Assembly (NCBI RefSeq): GCF_018320785.1
Contig: NC_054877.1
Span: forward strand, 18,396,329 to 18,460,328
Direction: 5' to 3'
Origin: Cheilinus undulatus
Taxonomy: Eukaryota; Chordata; Actinopteri; Labriformes; Labridae
Length of the DNA stretch: 64,000 nucleotides
Shown here piece after piece: positions 1 to 10,950 of this stretch. Below the pieces are notes generated by a model, which searched no databases, was not told the origin of the DNA, and was given only the letters and a program-made list of their open reading frames with translations. Made by a program: the position numbers and the translations under genes. Every line of letters starts with the position of its first letter. The first letter of the stretch is position 1.

Positions 1-1380
1 TTTAGCTACATCAGCTTTAGTTTTAGCAGCATGGGCTTTAGCGAAGGTAGCTGCATCAGCTACATACTGTGTTACATAACTATGTAGCTGAAATAGTTAA
101 AGCTAACATAACTATGAAGCTAATGCTAGCTATGTTGCTGTGTTAGTTTTATTTAACGTAGCACAAGCTACCACAGCTTTGTCAACTTAAGCTTTAGCTA
201 CACTGACTACATAGCTATGTTATCTGTGACATTTTACAGCTTTACAGCTAGCTTTGTTAAGCTTAGCCTGAGCTATGGCATCCCATTGTTTTCACGGATA
301 ACAAGCTTTACACCTGTAGGCATACTGTTTAGCTATTCTGCTTTATTAAATTTTTTGTAATTAGGTTTTGCAGGTCAGGTTTTTGACTTTAACTTTTGGT
401 ATCCTTAACCCTACCTTAACCCTTAACCTTAACTTTAACTGTGAGAATACTTCAGTTTTATTTTGAATGTTTTTATGAGATGTCACCTCTGTTAGAATGG
501 ACGTGAAGTTAATTGGCAGTACAATGTAAGGAGTTTTATTTTAGTTTTTGTTTTTTTCAATTTAAACTTTATTCATAAACAAAGTCAAGCCATAACATTG
601 ATGAAATAAACACCTCACAAACATTACAGACTAAGCAACATTCAATAAATAAAACAGAAAACAAGGTCAGTGATCATATCCTAAACTAAATTACGTACAG
701 GGATAGGCCTGTTTTAGAAGTAGTAACACAAATGGTGGCTCATTTTAGTTTTGTTAGCTTAAGTAAAACTAACATAGTTAATGTTTCTATCTAACTCAAT
801 GTAACTCAGGTAGCTTTAGCTAAAGCTAACATAGCTAAAGCAAGGCACCATTTGCATAACTTATTATAAAACAGGTCTAATAGCAAATGTGTCATAAGCC
901 TTGTTAGGTTTAGATTAGGTATGTTTGCTACATTGCTTTGATACTTGTGTATCTTACATGGGTAACGAAGCTTCTTTAGCTTTATTTTTAGCTACATCGC
1001 TACATTGACTATATGTCTTACATTGGTAATGCAGCTTCTTTAGCTTTATTTTTAGCTACATCGCTACATTGACCATATATCTTACATAGGTAATCAAGCT
1101 TCTTTAGCTTTATTTTTAGCTACATAGCTACATTGCCTATGTATGTAAATAGCTAACATAGCTTCCTTAGCTTTAACTGTAGCTACATTAGCTTCATTAG
1201 ATTTTTTCATGGAGGACAAGCATTTTTCCTTTAAGCAGACCATTCACTCTTAAATGTTTTGTAAGGTTTTGCAGGTCAAGATTTTGATTTTTAAACTTTG
1301 GTATCCTAACCCTTACCTTAACCTTAACCTTAACCAGAAGTTTAAATCGATTTTATTTTGAACATTTTGAACAGAGGTGT
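1..1380. repeat. TTAGCT-rich repeat block with telomere-like runs, present as two similar halves
   Basis: The block is dense in TTAGCT/AGCTAA and GCTACAT words. It falls into two related halves (about 1-500 and 770-1380). Each half ends with the same order of motifs: TTTTGCAGGTCA, then GGTATCC, then a degenerate run of CCTTAACC units (about 404-438 and 1308-1337), then TTTTATTTTGAA. The halves lie in the same orientation, so this looks like an old direct duplication of a satellite-like repeat. No open frame of note is present. Confidence 0.55.
940..1150. repeat. Tandem repeat, 64-bp unit, about 3 copies
   Basis: The word CTTCTTTAGCTTTATTTTTA starts at 971, 1035 and 1099, an exact 64-bp period. 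The rest of each unit (GCTACATCGCTACATTGAC, then TCTTACAT.GGTAA) repeats with few changes. The array sits inside the second half of the TTAGCT-rich block. Confidence 0.85.
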
Positions 1381-2771
1381 TGTCTCACAGTAGTGGTTTG
1401 CAAGAGGGGGAGTTTGAGAGCTGTGATCTGCAGCCAGACTGTCTTGAAAACATTGTTGTAAGGTTAACTAGCTGACCAGCGTCATGGAGGAGTCCCACAA
1501 TGCAGTGCTAGAAGTGCCTCCCTGCACGGAGACATAATGGCATAAGGACAGCCAAGGACAGGTGTGTGCTTAGTGTGAGCATAAAACAAGCCCATGGTAG
1601 ACATGAAGCAATTTATCATTCTGTGATCTCAATAGTAACAAAATAAATGAAGTGTAGGAGTGAAAGCACCCTTAAAAGTTACAATCTTCTGTACCTAAAA
1701 TCCTTCTGGAAAACTGAAAAACTTCAAACTTCCAGTTTTCTTACAGGTTTAAGCACTTATTTGAGAATCTGCATTATTTTAAAATTTACTTTGTTTTGGG
1801 GGTAACTGGTAAGATTTACATTAAATGCCTCCTTTTTAGGTTTGTAAGCTTGAAAAAGTGCTGAAAAATTAACCAGTTCAGTTGGAGAGTCTGTGTTTTA
1901 AGCCACACTAATGATATTGCGAAAAAGAAGTTGAAATGCATATACATATCTTTTCAACCTTCCTTTCCTCCTAAATCTTCCATTTCACTCCCCACACCTA
2001 AAGTAACCGTAGGATTTCTGTATAAGATTTAAGGTCTATAAGCACCAGAGCCACAGTGAACATTATAAACATATAATCTTCATGACAACTAAGCTACACA
2101 TCAGGTCTGACATGTTTGAGTGCCCTAGTTTTATCAAGCTTACTCTTACTAAGTACAGGTAGTCCTTTATGAGGTCATTTTCACGTAAAAAGATCAAGCT
2201 AAGAAGAGTTATTGGAAAAGAAGGATAAAGCATGGCGTCATGGCCCAGTGTGTATAAACAGAAACATGGGATTCAGATGTAAAAGTGAGAAACTTCAGCA
2301 AAAATAGTATCTAAAACATCTTCTTTAGTAGAGAATAAGAGCAACCAAGAGGAGAGGAGCGCTTGATATTTCTTAAAGGACTTTCAACTTTTGAAGCTGT
2401 TCCAGTTGTCAAGCACACTTCAGGTGGTGAAGCACTGGAGACAGTTGTTCAGATACTTCTTTTGCTCATCTGCGGCTGAGAGCAGACAGGACTTAAGAGG
2501 CCTGTGGGCATTTTTAAACATTTACTGTATCTCTAGCTATGTTTTTTTGTACATTGAATGTTGAAAATGTTATATCTTATATAGAATGCATTATGTCATA
2601 TCAAACCTACTTTTTCTATACAATCAATAAATCTGATGGTTAAAGATTATGTGGTTGTGGTGCAGTTTGTCTGTGTACATGTGTTTCTGTTATGGGATAA
2701 ATAGTTCAATCTTCTCCTTCTGTTTCAGAGGTGATCCCATATCTTCATACTGTATTAAAGACAGTTTTAAA
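1381..2771. other. Non-coding stretch, no gene seen
   Basis: This is AT-rich unique-looking sequence without a convincing open frame, splice-flanked exon or repeat that I recognise. It ends at the 8-bp target duplication of the hAT element. Confidence 0.4.
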
Positions 2772-3844
2772 CAGGGGTGTCCAAACTTTTTCCACCGAGG
2801 GCCACATACAGAAATACATAAGGATGTTGGGGCCACTTTGTTATTCCGCAAGGCGAGGTATATGACATTAATTAAGTCAGAAGCAGAATAAAGGAGGAGC
2901 TGGGGTGGAGGATTTAATGGCTAACAGTGCAAATAGTCAATAACTTCCAGGTTTTGGGGGATGCCAGTGAGATTTCAGGGGGCCCTTTTTAGCCCTAGCT
3001 ACCACTGATTACCCCCGTAATATTACTGGTACTGCTAGTTGCTGCTGTAACCCATCAGGGAGTTAGTAAACAAGACATTATTTTTATTTTGGTTGCCAAT
3101 ATGTTAACCTGTGCGGCCACAGCCGCATCCCCCCTTGTGTAACTAATTTTATTTGTGGAGTGTTTGTGTGTGTGTGTGTGAGAGTGGTGCTGCTGATTGT
3201 GCTCCTCCAGGCTGATTCCTGTCACCTGTGCTGCTGCTGTTGCTGCTGCTGCTTCTGCTACAAGGAGAAACTATCAGAGGGCAGCTGCAGTTAAACCAAT
3301 CAGCCAATGACAGGAAAGCACCAATCAGCCCAAGCCTGTTTAAAGCCTGGACTGCCAGCAGTTGAGGCACAGCATTCATTTTAGTTTTGAGCTCGCCCCT
3401 GTGCCTCTTTTTGTTATTCTGTTTGTCGAGGCACTAGTTTAGATTCTGTTTTATTTGGTTGTTACTTGAGCAGCACACGTCGGTCCTTTCATTTTGCCTC
3501 ACTTTGTTAAGCACAATTTTACTTTTGTAATAAATAACTTTAATTTACCAACTACATCTGGTTTTCATGTTACTTCCTTTCACCCACTTCGAGCTGGTCG
3601 TAACAACTTGGTACAGAGTTGTCTTAATTTAGTCACACAAAAAACACAGCAATTAATTCTTCTTGTCAAGATGTTTGTTTACAGAATTAGCATGTTAGCA
3701 CTATCTTGTGCTGAAACTATGAAGTACAGTACAGTCAAGCAAATGTGGTCCATATTTCATTTTATTTCTAGAATTTACTTCGAGCCAATCAAAATTGGAC
3801 CGCGGGCCACATTTGGACCCTGGGCCATAGTTTGGACACCCCTG
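2772..3844. mobile_element. hAT-type DNA transposon, non-autonomous, 1073 bp
   Basis: The element starts CAGGGGTGTCCAAACT and ends with the reverse complement, AGTTTGGACACCCCTG. It is flanked on both sides by the identical 8-bp sequence GTTTTAAA (2764-2771 and 3845-3852). Terminal inverted repeats plus an 8-bp target duplication are diagnostic of the hAT superfamily. The inner ends also mirror each other (GAGGGCCACAT / CGGGCCACAT). No transposase is recognisable inside, so the copy would depend on enzyme supplied by another element. The perfect target duplication suggests a fairly recent insertion. Confidence 0.88.
3048..3605 (+). repeat. Possible solo LTR nested in the hAT element
   Basis: The interior of the hAT element resembles a long terminal repeat. 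It has a GC-richer upstream part with CCAATCAGCC repeated twice, a TATA-like TTTAAAG near 3340, a polyadenylation signal AATAAA near 3529, and an end in GGTCGTAACA. I could not find a clear TG start or a target duplication, so the left boundary is a guess. The alternative is that this is simply the internal cargo of the hAT element. Confidence 0.3.
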
Positions 3845-4550
3845 GTTTTAAAGCTACCATAAGGTATTTTAAAAGGATATTTCGGTAATGTTGCTACTTG
3901 TCCCTGTTAGCAAAAAGGCATTCTGGGTGAAATATAAAATGCTTCAAAATGTTTCGATATAGCCAAAATTGAGCCAGCATTGTTTTGTTTTGTTTTTTAC
4001 CCATTTTTATCTAAAACTTGATAAACTAGGCTGAGCAAGTGTACTCATCAGCTACACTGTATAGCTTGCTTTCCAAGTGTGTCATACTAGGGGCAACGCA
4101 CACTGAAATCACGCCCTTCTATAATTTATACAACACAACCTCAAAAATACCAAAATATCCCTTAAAGTTTCAACCTTTAAAGTTCCATCTCTAATTCTTC
4201 ACCTCTAATACTACCCTTAGTTTTGAACAACCCTTCAAGTTCCTGATACTTCCTCAGGAAAGATCAACAGCATTTATGAAAACAGACACAACAACATTAA
4301 CAGAAAATAAAGGGCCATAATGCATTGAAACAACAAGTCAAATCTTCTTTAGCAAGAGGATACTTACATTTGTACACTGCTTTTGACGCTTCAACAGTTA
4401 TCCTTGTCAATGATTCACAAGGCATTCTGGGAGATTTCCCATAACACTATAGAGTTGAAAATCTCCATTTTAAGGGCCACGTACCATCACCCAGGTCATC
4501 CACTCTAACATGAAGGACCCTAGATATGAACGTGAAAACTAGGGGGAGGC

Positions 4551-5825
4551 TTAAGTGGTAGTGGCAAGGGGGGCATTTGGAATTAGCCAGAAGCCAAAGT
4601 AGTACCTCATTTCTTTGCTGATCATTTCTAACACATGCATAGGCTATGTAGTTTTTCTGATTAAAAAAACTCCTGCTGACTTTTGACAGTTAAACTTACC
4701 TGTTAAGGTAAATATTTTAAACTGTGCTCCATTTTTTTTTACATAGGACAACTACCCCACAGTAGGAGTTCCAAGAAAAATTACTATTTAGAAATGATCA
4801 CGCTTTTTGCTTATGGTTTGGTTTAGTTTTTTAAGTCATAAAGAGCCATCAGGATTATTTCCGGTCTGTTTCATTACCAGTCCAAAACTCCTTGCAGGTG
4901 CTTTAATCTAAAGTATTGCAGTGACAGAGACGTTACTGTTGTCTCTAAGTATAAAATATTTGTCTGAAATTGAAAAGCACCTTGTGTATTGCGGCCAGCT
5001 TGGCTTATTCTCTTTTTTACTTCTGTCCTTCCTGCCAACCTCCAAACATTAAATCCTTGGCGGAACAAAGGAAAACTCCTTTCACTTTCTACTTCTTTTC
5101 TTCTTATTTTTTGCAGGAAGGGCTTGTCCAACAATTTCAGGAGAAAAGCTCAGCAGGGGAAATCTAGGGGCATTATCAAGGCTGTTGGCAAAATAGTGCA
5201 TTTCTCATATCAACTCAGAAAAGATGAACTCAAAGGAAACAAAAAGGGACAGATTTCCAACAGATGTGAAAAGTATTTTTATTTGACAGTTTAACAACTG
5301 ATTTTGTAGTGCTATGGTAGCCTACCATTAATACAAACAAAAATTAGTTCACTTTAATTTAAGGCAGCCAAAGATCCAAGATTAAAGAATAGTTTCAACA
5401 TTTTTTTTGTCGTAAAGGAGGTCAAGAACATTATAACATTTTAAGTTTGTGATGAAGAGATGATAAAGTCAACTGCTACGTTAGCGCAAGCAGTAAGCTA
5501 TCCTAGCTTATCTTAAAGACTGAAAGTGTGGGAGCAGCTAGTCTGGGTTTGTCTGTGTCACAGAAACATCCCTGCCAACACCTCTCAAGCTCATTTTAAG
5601 TGGTAGGGACAAGGTGTGTGTTTAGAGATTGCCCAAGTAGTAGGCTACCTCTTATTTCTTTGCTGATCTCTCCCTGTACATGCAGTGTTTTCTGATGAAA
5701 AATGTCCTGCTTACCTTTAGCTATTAAACATGTCAGCAAAGGTAAATATTTAAAGCAATGTGCTCTATTTTTTTTGACATCTGACACCTACCTCACAGTT
5801 ATCTAAAATTACTATTTAGAAATTA
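4551..5825. repeat. Locally duplicated ~250-bp segment (copies 4551-4798 and 5595-5825)
   Basis: Both copies run in the same orientation and share an ordered series of words: TTAAGTGGTAG, TTTCTTTGCTGATC, AGGTAAATATTT, a run of T, then AATTACTATTTAGAAAT. The copies lie about 1.04 kb apart and have diverged by substitutions and small indels. This looks like a local tandem duplication or two copies of an unnamed dispersed repeat. Confidence 0.65.
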
Positions 5826-5980
5826 TTACTAAAGCCAACTGCTACTAAAGCCAACTGCTAAGGTGCAAGCAGTAAGCTAACCTAGCTTATCTTAAAGACT
5901 GAAAATGTGGTAACAGCTAGTCAAGCTCAGTCTAAATGTAACAGAAGCACTCCTACCAACTCTCTTCAAGCTCATTTTAT
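5467..5980. repeat. Second local duplication (copies 5467-5600 and 5832-5980)
   Basis: Shared words in the same order are CAACTGCTA, GCAAGCAGTAAGCTA, CCTAGCTTATCTTAAAGACT and CTCAAGCTCATTTTA. The second copy has an extra short internal repeat (AAAGCCAACTGCTA twice). Together with the 4551/5595 pair, this shows a compound unit that has been re-copied within 1.5 kb. Confidence 0.65.
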
Positions 5981-8900
5981 GATTTATCTCTTATTTGTTT
6001 AATTGTGTACAAGCCAGTGTGTATTGAGTGTAGATTTAAAGTGGCTAACAGTCTTTGTCAAGTTGCCTCCAGTCTGTTTGCTAGGCTAAGCTCACTGGCT
6101 GCTGCTGCTGGCCAAATAGTACTGCTGGTAGCAAACTCACATAGTACTCTAAGGATATGCCCATAAAAGTAATTTCAACAAAAAGTTGAACAATTTCTTG
6201 GTCTAAGAAAGCCAGCATTTAAAGTTAACAGCATAGAACAAAGTTTTTCTTAAAGTAGCCTAGCAGTGTATCTCAAATCACATACTTCTGTTAGCAGTTT
6301 GTAACACGGTAGCCTATACTAAAACGTAGTACAGAGCACTTTATCACGCCAGGTTAATATCAAATCGCCACTGTTTTTTTTTTTTCTTCCTTTTTGACTG
6401 CAAGTTATAAATAGACATTAGCCAATTAAAATCACATTTTGACAGCTATTTTCTCTCACTAATAGATTCATTTAACTTGTATTTTATGTTAACATAACTC
6501 ACTTAATGAAAATGAGCTTATTTTGCCCTAAATGCCTTTTTCTTGATTGAAATCTGCTGTTGTTGGTAGTAGCATGTTAGCTAGCTATCGGATGCCAATG
6601 CTAGCGCACTAACAGCAAGCTAGATTATTTGCAGATGGCATCATGCAGCAGTTGAGGACTCCCCTTCGGGTGCATGAATGGATTTCTGCATAGAGAAATG
6701 CTACCCAAAGGCCATGTTTTGAGATGTTCACGTGTAGCCCATGCCAAGCATTCAAAGTCTGAAAATAAAAACATTGTCAATTATTTTGCTACTTTTATTT
6801 AGTGAAATATTCAGGCAAACAAGTTTTAAAAATTCCCACAGACACTGCAGCAGGCAAGTATTTCAAAAACCCTGTCCATTCCCACGAAGTAGTCAGGTTT
6901 GGTTCAGGACCGTTTTGGCATGGTTTAGCACATTAGCTGATATCCATCCCACCAACCTCCAGTCTTGGAGCTGGTTGTTCAGTTCCAAACAGCTCCTCAT
7001 TTGGTACCAATTTGGCTTTCAGATGTCAATAAAATAATGACGAAGGATGGAGGAAAGGAAACTGGCACTTAAATGGGAGCTAGCTACAGTGGCTCACATT
7101 AAAGAGCTCATTTGCGAACAGTTCTTCTTTCCTTGGTTGCTCACCCTACAAGATTTATACAGCTGATAGTATATCACTGTTTCAATAACATGTTTGTGAC
7201 AAAATTGGGATTTTTTCTATCTGTTAAAGGAGCAAGACTCTTGCTTCTCTTCATCTGGCTAGATGACGCCAGATGTTGGGAGGGTCTGCAGGACTGAGTA
7301 AATGTATGAAAAAAAATTCCAGATGTTAACTGCAATGTAGAGGTCCATTTAGAGCTGTAAAGTACTAACTGTCCTAAGTTCCCATTCTTTCCTTTGGCTG
7401 CCCCCCACTTCTTGACCACCAACGGACCTTCAGGTTCACGTGATTGCAAACAACCTAGTATGTCACCAACATGGCATTCATTGAGGGTGTGAAGTGTCCA
7501 TTGTTCCACATTAAATTCTTGGAAAGTTTTGAGCATGCCAGTATACTGCATTATAGTCCGTATACTTTTTAGTGTAAATGCACTATGCACACTTCTGGAC
7601 CCAAAATATTTATTATTTAGTACAAAAGTATGCAATTTGGTACACACTGTGGGTGAAAGTCTTTGCAAAGAAATAGGCTACAGAAAATAAAGACAAATAA
7701 AGCTGTCATTTAACATTAAAACACTAAAGATTTGGTGAAAATGTAAACAGTTACAGAGCTTAATGAGCTTAAAAGGCCTTTTTAGCCAATGAACCCCAGC
7801 TAACTGTTTTCCCCTTGTTTCTACTCTGCTATCTTGTATAAAATTAAGATGCTAGCTAAAGAAACAGCTTTCATATCTTATTTGGCCTCTTTCCTACACT
7901 GTTTTATTTGAACACCAGTCCCCTCAAGGACATACATTGAGTACAGTCTTTAATAAAGTCTGCTCATAACATTATATTTAAAAGGTATTCATAACACTTA
8001 AAGTTTCAACTCAATCCCACATCTTGCATTAAGAAGCCTCTCATGGAGAATTAAGCAAGTGAAACTTGTCATTTGTAATTCTATACTTCATGCAGCAGCA
8101 GCTTGGGAGTCTTATAAATGCAGTAAAGTTGATAGCAGCTCTGGCTCTGCACAAAAACATATAACGAGACAAGACTATTTTTGGTTTCCACTCAAAAGTC
8201 CCTCATAATTAAAGAGTAGATAAAAACAAATTAATGTAAGAAAACCTGCTGCTATATATAAATGACAATTCATGCTACATTTCATTGCACTGAAGATGGT
8301 AAATGACAACAGTACACTTTGATAATGGAAAATAAAAACTATCTCTATGCAACGCTACACATTCACTCTTGTGATAAATGAATAAAAAGGTACATTACAA
8401 ATGTTTTTTCCTGCTCTACAGTTTACAAATAACATTCCGTTTAATGAAACCCGTGTCTACAACTACTGTACACTCATATTTTAAGCCGTGGTCACATACA
8501 TTAGATTTCAATTAGTATGGAAATTGAACTGCAGAATTTACAGAGCGGTTACAAGTTGTTAATTGCTTTGCTGAGCCGTTTCCTAAACTAATTTACATCA
8601 CAGCTGTGCATACATTTGGGCGCTGCATCAAACTGTGACAGGTCAATTACAGTTTCTTATATTGTCCAATAATCCCATTGGCTTTGTTATGGTAGTAGTT
8701 GCCAAGGCAGGTATGAAGGAATACAAGGAAATCATGGAGAATTAGCTGATGCAAAACAACTATAATGTCTCTCTCATAAAGTAAGAATGGTCAAAGAATT
8801 TTCTTAAAATTATGGACTGACACAAGGACTATAAAAGGCTAATTATCTTGAGTGTGTTCACCAACAAAAGGTCATTTTTTTAATATTTCCTGTCACATAG

Positions 8901-9659
8901 TTGTATTCTCTTTCAAGGAGAAAAATTAGGTACCAGACTGAGCATCTTTGAGGTTTTGTAAATGGCATTTTATAGAGTTTCAAACCTGTTTTCCTGAATT
9001 TTTTACATTTTTGAAACACTAAAAGGACCAAAAGTCCTTGTCTCAGCTTGCATGACAAAGTCTTGTCTTTTTCTCTTCAGATTTAGCCGGATTTACTGTA
9101 ACAAGGCCACATAGTGAAATATTTGCTGTTTGCATAACCACCCTCAATGAACTGCATCAGTAACAACTTAAATGCTGTCATAAGGCTGGTTTGTGGTTAT
9201 TTTTGAAGGACTTACAAGCCCTGTACTTGTATACAAAATAGGACCAAAATTTTAGATCCTACTGCAGGACCTCATTTCTTGACATTTTACTTAAGGTTTG
9301 CAGTTTTTCAACAAATCTGCAGTTTACTGAAGAGCCACAAAACACTAATAAAGCAATATAACTTCAGCTTTGGCCACTTAGCCTTCAGGTTTGTCCTTAC
9401 TTGAAGCACGCAGCAGTAAAGGTCCAGCCTTGTCCTTGCAGGCATCTTGATAAAAAGTCCTTGGGACACAACTGCTGATCTTTTTGGCTTTTGGTGATTC
9501 TGAAGTGATATCTTTGGTTTCTGTTCAATTCTAAAACATTCATTTTTAAAGGTGCAGACCATTTTTCTGTCTGGCTTTTTCAGCTGCCCAGGAGGGTTCA
9601 GCAAGTTCTTAGAGATGAAGCATGTATAGAGGACTCAGGCTCTCTAGTGATCGAGCAGA
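5981..9659. other. Non-coding region; right part probably the 3' UTR of the VWC-domain gene
   Basis: No exon is supported here. The right-hand part (roughly 8-9.66 kb) is unique-looking and follows the stop codon of the minus-strand VWC gene. On the minus strand an ATTAAA signal occurs at 8879-8884 and an AATAAA near 7904-7909, either of which could end that transcript. The stretch around 7550-7640 resembles dispersed repeat sequence seen in fish rather than gene sequence. Confidence 0.4.
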
Positions 9660-10906
9660 TCATTTTTTCTGGTTGGTCGGCTGTTCAGGCGTGCAGTTTT
9701 TGAGTCGGGAACAGGTGGCGAGACGGTTTCCTTCCCAGTAGCCGGCGTCTTGGCCATCGTGACATCGACACTTTGTGCAGGAGTCGACCCAGATGGGCTC
9801 TCCTGCTGGGATCACCTGGCTGCGTGATGCATTAACGTAGCAGTTGGGACCTGAAAAGAGATGGGGAACGAAAGTAGGTGTCACAGACAAAACAGTGCAT
9901 GTAAGAAAATATTAAATGCATTACAGCAGCGTTTTACAGTACTGCACAAACACAGCTGAGTTTATTGCATGTCAGTATTGTATCATTTTTCAGTCTTCCT
10001 TTCTACTTATATTTATTTTTCTTATTTGTGACTCACCTTCCTTGCACTCAGGGCAGCATTTCCCTGGCTGGTAGACAGGGTTGACACATGGTGGAGGCGC
10101 ACAATCTGCAACCAGACAGCGAGCGATGCCGTCACTGTCACAGGTGCACTGCTCACATTCTGATGGCTGAGAAAACACAAGACACATACAGATCAAATTA
10201 TCACCCCCCCCATGGACATTTCTTTTTTTTCCCCAACAGCTATTGAACAAAGCAAGGAATTTTTAACACAGCTTTTCCAAACATCCTAGTTTTATTTTGG
10301 ATGTTTACACTATTTCATTTAGCACACAGAAACAAAACTGTTCCACAAAAACAAAAGTCCTTCACCAGTGTCTTGGCAGTTGTTCTCGGATCTTTAGACA
10401 CATCTTTGACTAGTTTTCTTTCCAGTCTTTGAAATCTTTCTCTTCTTACCTCTGCCAGGCTTGTTCTGTACTGTGGGACTCTCTTTAAATTTCTTGGTGG
10501 TACTTCTCAGTCCAGTTCTTTACACTTGAAAATGCACTGATAACTTTATCTTTCTCCTGTTGTATGAGCATCGACAATTCTTTTTCTCAAATCTAAACAG
10601 ATTTGTTTTTTTTTGCCATGATGGTTTCTCAGTGACAGCTCAAACCCTTACTGAAGTTTTTTTTGTACTGTGTGTAAATTAGAAGCTAACCCTCAGTTTT
10701 CACTTGATTTTACAAGCTTTAAGCATTACAAAGTTAAAGCACATCATTGCACAACAGTGGTTTGTGCTATGGCTTTGACCCTGGTAGTTTTTGTTTTGTG
10801 AAATGATTTGGTTTCTGTGTGCACAGTTAAATAATTCAAGCATGCAAAATAAAACTAGGATGTTTGGAAAATGCTGTTAAATTCCTTGTTCTGTTTAGCA
10901 CTTGGG

Positions 10907-10950
<44 letters not shown>

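Noticed and set aside
3494..3862. 122-codon plus-strand open frame
   Set aside because: It runs across the right end of the hAT element and its terminal repeat, so it is transposon sequence read by chance.
7174..7668. 164-codon minus-strand open frame
   Set aside because: No recognisable domain; part of it overlaps repeat-like sequence (7550-7640) and nothing extends it through splice sites.
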